DNA from: Pseudomonadales bacterium
GTDB lineage: Bacteria; Pseudomonadota; Gammaproteobacteria; Pseudomonadales; IMCC2047
Assembly: GCA_021736745.1 (NCBI GenBank)
Contig: JAIPFG010000186.1
Span: 1-6,451, forward strand
Reading direction: 5' to 3'
DNA length: 6,451 bases
The translations under genes were made by a program, and so were the position numbers. Positions within the stretch are counted from its first letter, which is position 1. Each line of letters begins with the position of its first letter. The notes below the pieces were generated by a model that was not told the origin of the DNA, did no database searches, and was given only the letters and a program-made list of their open reading frames with translations. Below are positions 1-5,390 of this stretch, piece by piece.

Positions 1-364
1 CCAAGGAAAAACCTAAAAACAAGCCCAATAGGCCGATCGTTATCACCCAGGGCTCAGAAACCGAAAATACACTATCTGCCACCCCCGCCGACCCGACAAA
101 AAGGAGCAAGGGAAGTCCGTAGGCAAGAAAAGCCGATTTAACCAAGGTATTTTCTGGAATACCTAATACTACATGATCTCCTACGCTGACGCTTTTATCA
201 GAAACAACTCGAATATGATTGCGTTTGCCACTCGTATATTTTGCAATTAGCCCCTGGCCGCAGGTTGATTTAGCCGTACAGCTGCCACAGGCGCTTTGTT
301 GGATGGTTTCTACCCATATCTGCTCATCTTCAACAGCAACAACTCGACCTTGCTCTTCTATCAT
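1..364 (-). CDS. rseC: RseC/MucC family sigma-E regulatory membrane protein, C-terminus cut by the window edge
   Basis: Reading the minus strand from an ATG at 364-362 gives 121 uninterrupted codons that run off the left edge. The family is about 150-160 residues, so roughly the last quarter is missing. Seen: a start of MIEEQGRVVAVE; a cysteine cluster C26-x2-C29-x5-C35, at the same spacing as in E. coli RseC; then a hydrophobic stretch at about 79-100 and a second at 106-121, matching the two inner-membrane helices of the family. In E. coli RseC is a minor positive modulator of sigma-E and also takes part with the Rsx complex in reducing SoxR; the role here is inferred from homology. The start codon overlaps the rseB stop as ATGA and no good Shine-Dalgarno precedes it, so translation probably depends on ribosomes finishing rseB. 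It is the fourth gene of the rpoE operon visible here. Confidence 0.9.
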   Translation of the reverse strand, partial: MIEEQGRVVAVEDEQIWVETIQQSACGSCTAKSTCGQGLIAKYTSGKRNHIRVVSDKSVSVGDHVVLGIPENTLVKSAFLAYGLPLLLFVGSAGVADSVFSVSEPWVITIGLLGLFLGFSL

Positions 365-1383
365 TTCGGCAACTCGACCGGAACGATTGATTCAGCGAGT
401 CGTTTCGCAGTTGTCATTGGCACTTCTCCCACTACCGTCACAAAATGATTACCTGAATTGCTTTTTATTACACGGACAACAGCAACGGTCGCTCCTTTTT
501 GGGTAGCCATTTGCTCCTGTGCTTCAGCCGAAGCCTTTTCGATAAATATTGAAAATGCAGTCATACCGTCGCTATAAGTGAGTGTATCGGCTTGCATATC
601 ACCACCATGGGTACGGCGAATACCCTGCATTCGCATTACAAAACCATCAGGCATCCAGGTAAGCTTCCAACTTGGTTTCTTCTGCTCGATGGTTTCACTC
701 TCGGAGAGCAAGAGTGGATGATGCTTGAATACTTCGCCTTTAATACCCAAGTTCAATTCGGTATCCGGGATTTCATTTTCAAGGTCTATTTGAGTAAATT
801 GAAAGCGCTCCAAGACTCTTTCGCCATGCAGCAAAACAGATTTCAGCAATAGCCCAGTTTCTTGATCAAGCCATATTTGATAGCCATATCGAAACTCATC
901 CTTGGGTTTGATCGCATACCTCATTGTATCCCGACCAACAATTCGGCCCGGACCAATGAGCTCAACTTGATATCCACTGCTGGAATGACTGACATCACGA
1001 ATAAAAGCCTTGGCAAAAGGCCCTGCCGGAATTCGGTGATTGATATCACCTTTCCAATCGGCAGAATGGACACAGGTTACTTCCTCACCATTACGAATCA
1101 ATTCATGCTTTGGACCATCCATGCGAACGATACGCTCTCTTTCTGCAGTGTCGTCAAGTCGATGCACTATTCGCAGAGACTCCATGCTGTTACCGTGCGA
1201 ATAAATAAAAACACCGTCATAGTTATTCTGACGAAATGCATTGGAAATACGTTGAAATAAATTACTTGCCTCCGGTTCGGCAAGAAGGTTATCAGCAATA
1301 GCGGAACCAACCATCAATGAGCAGAGCAAACCGCTTTTACAGGCTAACCGGAAAAGCGATAAGAATTTCTCAACTCGCACCAT
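361..1383 (-). CDS. rseB: RseB/MucB, periplasmic negative regulator of sigma-E
   Basis: A 340-residue protein of the usual RseB/MucB length. In the known system RseB binds the periplasmic part of RseA and blocks its cleavage by the DegS/AlgW protease until lipid or LPS signals release it. Seen: a basic N-terminus followed by a hydrophobic core (about 7-27) and a likely signal-peptidase site after A28-I-A30; the YDGVFIYSHG motif at 55-64 opening the large LolA/LppX-like lipid-binding domain; a W171-L-D-Q-E-T-G segment typical of that fold; and the smaller C-terminal domain beginning near WMPDGF (243-248) and running to the VVGEVP region (317-322). The only cysteine in the predicted mature protein is C104. 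The ATG overlaps the rseA stop as TAATG, with AAAGG five bases upstream (1393-1389), so rseA and rseB are translationally coupled. The stop overlaps the rseC start by four bases. Confidence 0.95.
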   Translation of the reverse strand: MVRVEKFLSLFRLACKSGLLCSLMVGSAIADNLLAEPEASNLFQRISNAFRQNNYDGVFIYSHGNSMESLRIVHRLDDTAERERIVRMDGPKHELIRNGEEVTCVHSADWKGDINHRIPAGPFAKAFIRDVSHSSSGYQVELIGPGRIVGRDTMRYAIKPKDEFRYGYQIWLDQETGLLLKSVLLHGERVLERFQFTQIDLENEIPDTELNLGIKGEVFKHHPLLLSESETIEQKKPSWKLTWMPDGFVMRMQGIRRTHGGDMQADTLTYSDGMTAFSIFIEKASAEAQEQMATQKGATVAVVRVIKSNSGNHFVTVVGEVPMTTAKRLAESIVPVELPK

Positions 1384-1967
1384 TAATACCTTTGCGACTC
1401 GCTATCACTGACTAGTTGCGCATAGGGCATAAATGCGCGGCCACGCGATAAATCGACTTGCTGAGTATGCGTATCAATCAAGGCCTTTAATTTTTTTTGT
1501 GAAGGCGTGAGCGCTTCATCACTTACTGGCATAACATCCTTCACACCCGGGTTACCACCAATGGCTAAGGTGTTCAACTCTGTAGAATCCTGCTTGACGA
1601 CACCCGTTACAGAACCCGACTGGTTAACCTGTAAAGCACCAAATACAACAACAAAGGCGACAGAGGCTGCTACAGCAACACTGGTCAACGGCTTTATTAA
1701 GCGGTTCCAGCCAGCTTGCTTTATCATTCCTCCCGTTTCGATTTCAATGTCTTCATCAGCAATGGCTTGCGCCACTTGTGCGCTGATATCAATATTCAGA
1801 TTTTTAGGCAAATTTCTCTTCATTGCAAAGCTTGCTAATTGATAGCGCTTCCAGGTGTTTCGCACCTCGTCACTCTGTTCCATGCTTGAAAGCAAACGAT
1901 GTAGCTCCAGCTCATTCGCTTCGTTATCCATTAACGCCGAGATAGATTCGCGCAGATTATCTGTCAT
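1383..1967 (-). CDS. rseA: RseA/MucA, inner-membrane anti-sigma-E factor
   Basis: A 194-residue single-pass membrane protein, close in size to P. aeruginosa MucA. Its cytoplasmic domain (about 1-75) carries the family signature ALMDNEANELELHRLL (11-26) and W39-x-R-Y-Q-L, the part that clamps the sigma factor. One hydrophobic helix at about 94-112 crosses the membrane with basic residues (R89, K92) on its inner side, followed by a periplasmic tail to 194. The C-terminus contains PYA, as does the end of MucA (ALPYAR), a region linked to MucB binding; that role here is inferred. In the known pathway the DegS/AlgW and RseP/MucP proteases degrade it stepwise to free sigma-E. The start is well supported by GAGGG at 1980-1976, eight bases from the ATG. 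It lies 45 bases after rpoE and overlaps rseB by one base. Confidence 0.95.
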   Translation of the reverse strand: MTDNLRESISALMDNEANELELHRLLSSMEQSDEVRNTWKRYQLASFAMKRNLPKNLNIDISAQVAQAIADEDIEIETGGMIKQAGWNRLIKPLTSVAVAASVAFVVVFGALQVNQSGSVTGVVKQDSTELNTLAIGGNPGVKDVMPVSDEALTPSQKKLKALIDTHTQQVDLSRGRAFMPYAQLVSDSESQRY

Positions 1968-1975
1968 CTGTGTTT

Positions 1976-1980
1976 CCCTC
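1976..1980 (-). promoter_or_regulatory. Ribosome binding site of rseA
   Basis: GAGGG on the minus strand, eight bases before the rseA ATG, inside the 45-base rpoE-rseA gap. It gives rseA its own ribosome entry, unlike rseB and rseC, which overlap the gene before them. Confidence 0.7.
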
Positions 1981-2012
1981 TTTGCACACTTTTGTTAATG
2001 TTATTCGGAATA

Positions 2013-2594
2013 TCATTGGTCAACTAAATTACTAATCTGTTTGTCAATTGCTTCACGCGCCCTGAAGATTCTTGAACGAACCGTCCCTACCGGGCATTGC
2101 ATAACTTCCGCAATTTCTTCATAACTCATAGCATCAAATTCTCGTAACGTTACCGCAGTCCTTAAGTCCTCCGGTAATTGATCAATTGCCTTAAATACGG
2201 TTTTCTCTAACTCCGCTTTATATAACTCATTTTCTGGAGAGTCATTATCCTTTAGTTTACCGGCGCCTTCAAAATATTCAGCATCACCTACTTCTACATC
2301 CGTATCTGGTGGTCTACGACTTTTGGAGACAAGATAATTTTTAGCGGTATTAATCGCAATACGATATAACCAAGTATAAAAAGCACTATCGCCGCGAAAT
2401 CTACCAATGGCGCGATAGGCCTTGATGAAAGCTTCCTGAGAGACATCAAGTACTTCATGGCTATCATGTATGTAACGACTTACCAACCCGGCAATTTTAT
2501 GCTGATACTTTAATACCAACAGATCAAAAGCCCGCTTATCTCCTTTCTGGACACGCTCAACCAGCTGTTGATCGGTCTCCTGTTCCCTTAACAT
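2013..2594 (-). CDS. rpoE: RpoE/AlgU, extracytoplasmic stress sigma factor (sigma-E)
   Basis: A 193-residue ECF sigma factor that directs RNA polymerase to envelope-stress promoters. Region 2 spans about 23-92 and includes QEAFIKAYRA (53-62) and the near-invariant FRGDSAFYTWLYRIA stretch (66-80) that melts and reads the -10 element. A linker at about 93-133 contains RRPPDTDV. Region 4 spans about 134-186, with LPEDLR (140-145), MSYEEIAEVM (156-165) and CPVGTVRSRIFRARE (167-181), the helix-turn-helix that reads the -35 element. The N-terminus (EQETDQQLVERVQKGDKRAF) is closer to Pseudomonas AlgU than to E. coli RpoE, and algU would be an equally valid symbol. The ATG has GGAG five bases upstream. 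It is the first gene of the rpoE-rseABC operon, divergent from nadB, and probably drives its own transcription through the promoter at 2669-2695. Confidence 0.97.
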   Translation of the reverse strand: MLREQETDQQLVERVQKGDKRAFDLLVLKYQHKIAGLVSRYIHDSHEVLDVSQEAFIKAYRAIGRFRGDSAFYTWLYRIAINTAKNYLVSKSRRPPDTDVEVGDAEYFEGAGKLKDNDSPENELYKAELEKTVFKAIDQLPEDLRTAVTLREFDAMSYEEIAEVMQCPVGTVRSRIFRAREAIDKQISNLVDQ

Positions 2595-2599
2595 TAGCT

Positions 2600-2603
2600 C
2601 TCC
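2600..2603 (-). promoter_or_regulatory. Ribosome binding site of rpoE
   Basis: GGAG on the minus strand, five bases before the ATG at 2594. It fixes the rpoE start over the next internal alternatives. Confidence 0.7.
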
Positions 2604-2668
2604 GATACCAGCAAGTATTAAGCAACAGGACTCGAAGAGGCATGGATTGTCAGGTAAAAGCTAGATAG

Positions 2669-2695
2669 GTAGACCATTTGATTCCCCAGAAGTTC
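2669..2695 (-). promoter_or_regulatory. Candidate sigma-E-dependent promoter of the rpoE operon
   Basis: On the minus strand, GAACTT (2695-2690) is followed after exactly 16 bases by TCTAC (2673-2669). The known sigma-E/AlgU consensus is GAACTT, 16-17 bases, TCTGA or similar. The -35 is perfect and the -10 keeps its leading TCT. It lies about 75 bases before the rpoE ATG, leaving a leader of roughly 65-70 bases. rpoE/algU autoregulation from such a promoter is well established in E. coli and Pseudomonas; its use here is inferred from sequence only. Confidence 0.7.
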
Positions 2696-2710
2696 TTAAT
2701 AAAACATAAA

Positions 2711-2740
2711 AACCATAAAAAATGTAATGCTTTTTTGGTT
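2711..2740. repeat. Imperfect AT-rich inverted repeat
   Basis: AACC (2711-2714) and six As (2717-2722) pair with six Ts (2731-2736) and GGTT (2737-2740). The loop is 8 bases and there is a two-base AT bulge on the left arm. It lies 16 bases beyond the -35 of the rpoE promoter. It could be an upstream regulator site or a bent AT tract; no known motif is recognised. Confidence 0.45.
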
Positions 2741-2780
2741 ATCGAAAATTAGGCTTATTTTACCCCAAAACAAGGAGTTA

Positions 2781-2807
2781 CGCTGGCATAATTATTTTTC
2801 GCTGGCA
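2781..2807. repeat. Direct repeat CGCTGGCA, two copies 19 bases apart
   Basis: CGCTGGCA occurs at 2781-2788 and again at 2800-2807 in the same orientation, separated by AT-rich sequence. The period of 19 bases is close to two helical turns, so two protomers could sit on one DNA face. No regulator is recognised. Confidence 0.45.
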
Positions 2808-2816
2808 ATAGGACAT

Positions 2817-2839
2817 TGCAATTCAATTATAGTGCAATT
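2817..2839. repeat. Direct repeat TGCAATT, two copies 16 bases apart
   Basis: TGCAATT occurs at 2817-2823 and 2833-2839. The first copy is part of the palindrome ATTGCAAT (2815-2822). The repeat lies about 70-90 bases upstream of the TATAAT of nadB. In AT-rich DNA such a short repeat may be chance. Confidence 0.3.
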
Positions 2840-2904
2840 TTTTTTTAAAGCTCGCTATCATTTAACCAAGTAAATTATCATGCCGCACAGACTCCTGACT
2901 AAGA

Positions 2905-2910
2905 TATAAT
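2905..2910 (+). promoter_or_regulatory. Candidate -10 box of the nadB promoter
   Basis: TATAAT matches the sigma-70 -10 consensus perfectly and lies 43 bases before the nadB ATG, giving a leader of roughly 35-40 bases. At 16-18 bases upstream there is only GC-rich sequence (around 2881-2888) with no resemblance to TTGACA, and there is no TG extension. The promoter would therefore be weak or activator-dependent. Confidence 0.5.
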
Positions 2911-2953
2911 GCGGTCAACCTACTTAACCATCAATTATAAAATCGCTTAATGT

Positions 2954-4555
2954 ATGAACCCTACTTTTCAGCATGACGTGCTCGTCATAGGCAGTGGTGC
3001 CGCCGGCCTCACAGTAGCACTTAAGTTAGGAGACAAATTAAATGTCGCCGTTCTTTGTAAGGGGTCGGTGTCCGGGGGCTCAACCTACTATGCCCAAGGT
3101 GGCGTTGCGGCCGTCCTTGATTCGAGCGACACAGTAGACGCTCACGTCAGAGATACGCTGACTGCCGGCGCTGGGCTGTGTGATGAAAACTCAGTCCGTT
3201 TTACCATAGAACGCAGTAAACGCAGCATTGAATGGTTAATTCAGCAAGGTGTTCCATTCACCGAAAATGAAAATACCGAGACCGAATACCACCTAACGAA
3301 AGAGGGTGGTCATAGTCACCGTAGAATTATCCACCAAGCAGACACAACGGGACGGGCTATTTCAAATACTCTGGTTACCCGAGCGAAGGAACACCCCAAT
3401 ATTGAGTTTTTTGAACAACGCACGGCAATCGACCTAATTACTCGTGAAAAACTCGGCATCAAGGGGCGTGGATGCTTCGGCGCTTACGTCCTCAATTGTG
3501 ACACAGAACATGTTGAGTTATTTAGAGCACGTTTCGTCGTCATTGCCTCTGGCGGAGCAAGCAAAGTCTATTTATACACAAGCAATCCCGATGGCGCATG
3601 CGGGGACGGTATCGCTATGGCATGGCGCGCCGGTTGCCGCGTCGCCAATATGGAATTTAATCAATTTCACCCCACCTGTCTGTACCATCCCCACGCAAAA
3701 TCTTTTTTACTTAGCGAAGCACTTCGTGGAGAAGGGGCAAAACTACTTTTGCCCGACGGAAGCCGATTTATGCACAAATTTGATCACCGTGGAGAACTGG
3801 CTCCACGGGATATTGTCGCACGCGCTATTGACCACGAAATAAAACGCTTGGGTTGCGATTGTCTCTACCTTGACATTAGTCATAAGCCTAAAGACTTCAT
3901 CCAAAATCACTTCCCTTCCATTTACAAAAGATGCCTGTCATTTGGCTATGACTTAACGGAGCAACCCATTCCGATCGTGCCTGCGGCCCATTATACTTGT
4001 GGTGGGATTGTCACTGACTTGCGTGGTCGCACTGATGTTCAGCAGCTCTATGCTATCGGCGAAACTAGTTATACCGGGTTTCACGGTGCCAACCGACTAG
4101 CTAGCAATTCCCTGCTCGAATGTTTTGTCTTTGCCGAAGCTGCAGCAGAAGACATCCTGGATCAACTGGAATATGTTCCTGCAATATCAGTAGCGCCTGA
4201 ATGGGATGAAAGTCTGGTGACCGACTCTGACGAAGATGTCGTTATCTCCCATAATTGGGATGAACTGCGTCGCTTTATGTGGGACTATGTTGGCATTGTG
4301 CGCACCGACAAAAGATTACAACGCGCTGAACATAGAGCAAACTTGCTCCAGAGTGAAATTGCGGAATACTACAGCAATTACAAAGTCAGCAATGATCTCA
4401 TTGAATTACGTAATCTCGTGATGGTCGCCCAATTAATTATCCGCTCGGCATTGAGCAGGAAAGAAAGCCGAGGCCTGCACTACACTCTGGATTATCCGCA
4501 AACAGCTAAAGCGACAAAGCCCACATTATTAACACCCGAAAACTATTCGGATTAA
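2954..4555 (+). CDS. nadB: L-aspartate oxidase NadB
   Basis: A 533-residue FAD enzyme that oxidises L-aspartate to iminoaspartate, which NadA condenses with dihydroxyacetone phosphate to make quinolinate for NAD. Length and sequence match E. coli NadB throughout. Seen: the dinucleotide-binding GSGAAG at 13-18; STYYAQGG at 43-50; the EGGHSHRR motif at 117-124; NQFHPT around H239; APRDIVARA at 283-291; HYTCGG at 346-351; HGANRLASNSLLEC at 377-390; and a C-terminal helical domain with MWDYVGIVRT. E117, H239, R285 and H346 correspond to the E. coli active-site residues E121, H244, R290 and H351. The start is the only ATG before the FAD motif: an in-frame TAA lies six bases upstream. It has no recognisable Shine-Dalgarno, and another ATG lies four bases before it in a different frame. 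It is divergent from rpoE; its stop overlaps the ygfX stop by four bases. Confidence 0.98.
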   Translation: MNPTFQHDVLVIGSGAAGLTVALKLGDKLNVAVLCKGSVSGGSTYYAQGGVAAVLDSSDTVDAHVRDTLTAGAGLCDENSVRFTIERSKRSIEWLIQQGVPFTENENTETEYHLTKEGGHSHRRIIHQADTTGRAISNTLVTRAKEHPNIEFFEQRTAIDLITREKLGIKGRGCFGAYVLNCDTEHVELFRARFVVIASGGASKVYLYTSNPDGACGDGIAMAWRAGCRVANMEFNQFHPTCLYHPHAKSFLLSEALRGEGAKLLLPDGSRFMHKFDHRGELAPRDIVARAIDHEIKRLGCDCLYLDISHKPKDFIQNHFPSIYKRCLSFGYDLTEQPIPIVPAAHYTCGGIVTDLRGRTDVQQLYAIGETSYTGFHGANRLASNSLLECFVFAEAAAEDILDQLEYVPAISVAPEWDESLVTDSDEDVVISHNWDELRRFMWDYVGIVRTDKRLQRAEHRANLLQSEIAEYYSNYKVSNDLIELRNLVMVAQLIIRSALSRKESRGLHYTLDYPQTAKATKPTLLTPENYSD

Positions 4556-4974
4556 ACGGGAAACCGGGCTCGAACCTTAAGCCAACGGAATAATTCACCT
4601 TCAACCATATCGCGGCATATGACAAGGTGCACCGTTGTCCATTTACCAGGGACCCGCAAACGGAGTATGACCAGATGGCTCGAAACAAAGTGCCGTGATT
4701 TCAGCTCAACCCCGTATTTTTGTTGGTTGCGCAAAATTATCCGGCCCTTTCCTTCCGTTAAAACCAAAGTTTTTATTCGAAACGGCCAGTCAGTATGACT
4801 GTATTTTCGATGGTAAAAAATAGCACTGAGCAATATCACTAACATATTCAGCAAGATAAGCAGATCCGGCAAAGGTAGTTGCAGAACAATGACTAATAAA
4901 AGCACATGCAATAACCATAAATAGATGGATAAGTACTGAGAAGGCTGAAAGTTAATTCTTTGGTGTTCTTGCAT
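4552..4974 (-). CDS. ygfX: YgfX/CptA-like inner-membrane protein
   Basis: A 140-residue protein with two adjacent membrane helices (about 16-33 and 37-55) separated by a short proline-containing turn, then a basic cytoplasmic domain. It resembles E. coli YgfX (CptA, about 135 residues) in layout, in the RLR motif (105-107) and in the C-terminal hydrophobic-x-x-D-M-x-x-x-E-x-x-x-L pattern (I119 to L132, with D122-M123 and E125/E127). Overall identity looks low, so the family call rests on layout, motifs and context. In E. coli it is encoded with sdhE and was reported as a toxin acting on FtsZ/MreB, with SdhE as partner; the toxin-antitoxin view is disputed and nothing here settles it. The start overlaps sdhE by 23 bases without a clear ribosome site, implying coupled translation. 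Its TAA and that of nadB are read from the same TTAA. Confidence 0.8.
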   Translation of the reverse strand: MQEHQRINFQPSQYLSIYLWLLHVLLLVIVLQLPLPDLLILLNMLVILLSAIFYHRKYSHTDWPFRIKTLVLTEGKGRIILRNQQKYGVELKSRHFVSSHLVILRLRVPGKWTTVHLVICRDMVEGELFRWLKVRARFPV

Positions 4975-5212
4975 ACGCCAAAATCAACTGTACGATCCGT
5001 GCGTTATCCTTATCTTCTGGCTGCTCTCGCCCTAAAAACCATTTAAATAAATCCTGATCTTCTTCGGCTAGCAAGGCTTCATAGCGCTTTTGGTCTGCCC
5101 TATCTAAATACTCAAACTGGGCCTCCAAAAAAGGGACTAGAATGAGGTCCAATTCCAACATTCCTCGGCGGCTGTGCCAGTATAGACGTTTTCGTTCAAC
5201 ATTTTCGGTCAT
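4952..5212 (-). CDS. sdhE: SdhE, FAD assembly factor for succinate dehydrogenase (CptB/YgfY)
   Basis: An 86-residue protein of typical SdhE length (about 85-90). It carries the hallmark RGMLELD at 16-22, the RGxxE motif needed for flavinylation, preceded by RKRLYWHSR and followed by the acidic helical stretch YEALLAEEDQDLFKWFLG (44-61) characteristic of the family. In bacteria SdhE promotes covalent FAD attachment to the flavoprotein subunits of succinate dehydrogenase and fumarate reductase in the cytoplasm; it has also been named antitoxin CptB. The start ATG has only a weak upstream GAAG. It is first in a two-gene minus-strand operon with ygfX and divergent from ygfZ, the same arrangement as in E. 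coli. Its target dehydrogenases are not in this window, though nadB next door encodes a non-covalent flavoprotein of the same superfamily. Confidence 0.93.
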   Translation of the reverse strand: MTENVERKRLYWHSRRGMLELDLILVPFLEAQFEYLDRADQKRYEALLAEEDQDLFKWFLGREQPEDKDNARIVQLILAYARTPKN

Positions 5213-5230
5213 TATTTATCTTCGAAGGGA

Positions 5231-5260
5231 TTGAAATTTAAGGTATCAATTATATATAAA
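5231..5260 (+). promoter_or_regulatory. Candidate sigma-70 promoter for ygfZ
   Basis: TTGAAA (5231-5236) is followed after 18 bases by TATAAA (5255-5260); each differs from consensus at one position. With TATATA at 5253-5258 the spacer would be 16. It would give a leader of roughly 120 bases before the ygfZ ATG. A weaker alternative closer to the gene is TTGTTT (5305-5310) with CATACT (5328-5333), spacer 17. Confidence 0.5.
5249..5254 (-). promoter_or_regulatory. Candidate -10 box for sdhE-ygfX
   Basis: TATAAT on the minus strand, 36 bases before the sdhE ATG. The sequence 16-18 bases upstream (GAGCGCC region) does not look like a -35, so the call is tentative. It overlaps the plus-strand promoter candidate for ygfZ. 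Confidence 0.35.
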
Positions 5261-5330
5261 AGTAACCAACGGCGCTCCCCTGAACGGCATATTAGTTGTT
5301 TCTATTGTTTTCCCTGGCAAGGGTACTCAT

Positions 5331-5342
5331 ACTGACTGACTG
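5331..5342. repeat. Three tandem copies of ACTG
   Basis: ACTG is repeated three times in a row in the leader upstream of ygfZ. It is short and may be chance; no function is assigned. Confidence 0.4.
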
Positions 5343-5390
5343 TTAACTGGGGCAATACCTATTAAACCAACAGATCGATTAGAGATTTTT

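Larger units (their letters stand above)
2595..2953. other. Divergent rpoE-nadB intergenic region, 359 bases
   Basis: No gene is visible in this AT-rich stretch. From left to right it holds the rpoE ribosome site and sigma-E-like promoter (2600-2695), an imperfect inverted repeat (2711-2740), a direct repeat of CGCTGGCA (2781-2788 and 2800-2807), a direct repeat of TGCAATT (2817-2823 and 2833-2839), a run of eight Ts ending near 2846, and a TATAAT facing nadB (2905-2910). I looked for the E. coli NadR-type operator (TGTTTA-N6-TAAACA) and did not find it. No second promoter for rpoE with a convincing -35/-10 pair was found. Confidence 0.8.

Noticed and set aside
219..1260. Open frames on the plus strand opposite rseB and rseC (219-506, 592-852, 862-1260)
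   Set aside because: They are antisense to well-recognised genes and show no family resemblance.
1507..1842. 111-codon plus-strand open frame opposite rseA
   Set aside because: It lies antisense within a clear rseA and is low-complexity Thr/Ala/Ser-rich, as expected from the reverse of a real gene.
3444..3842. 132-codon plus-strand open frame inside nadB
   Set aside because: It is a second frame of a strongly conserved nadB region with no family resemblance.
4561..4583. GGTTCGAGCCC on the minus strand, resembling a tRNA T-loop
   Set aside because: The flanking bases do not form a five-pair T-stem, no acceptor or anticodon arm is present, and the stretch encodes the C-terminus of YgfX (RARFPV).
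4551..4600. Possible terminator after nadB, from GGCT/AGCC and CGGG/CCGG repeats
   Set aside because: The stem is only four pairs with a nine-base loop, there is no T-run, and the repeats lie inside ygfX coding sequence.
4506..4688. 60-codon minus-strand open frame across the nadB/ygfX junction
   Set aside because: It overlaps both recognised genes and is not itself recognisable.
4552..5212. Calling sdhE-ygfX a toxin-antitoxin system
   Set aside because: The CptAB reading is contested, SdhE has a well-supported flavinylation role, and nothing in the sequence favours toxicity.
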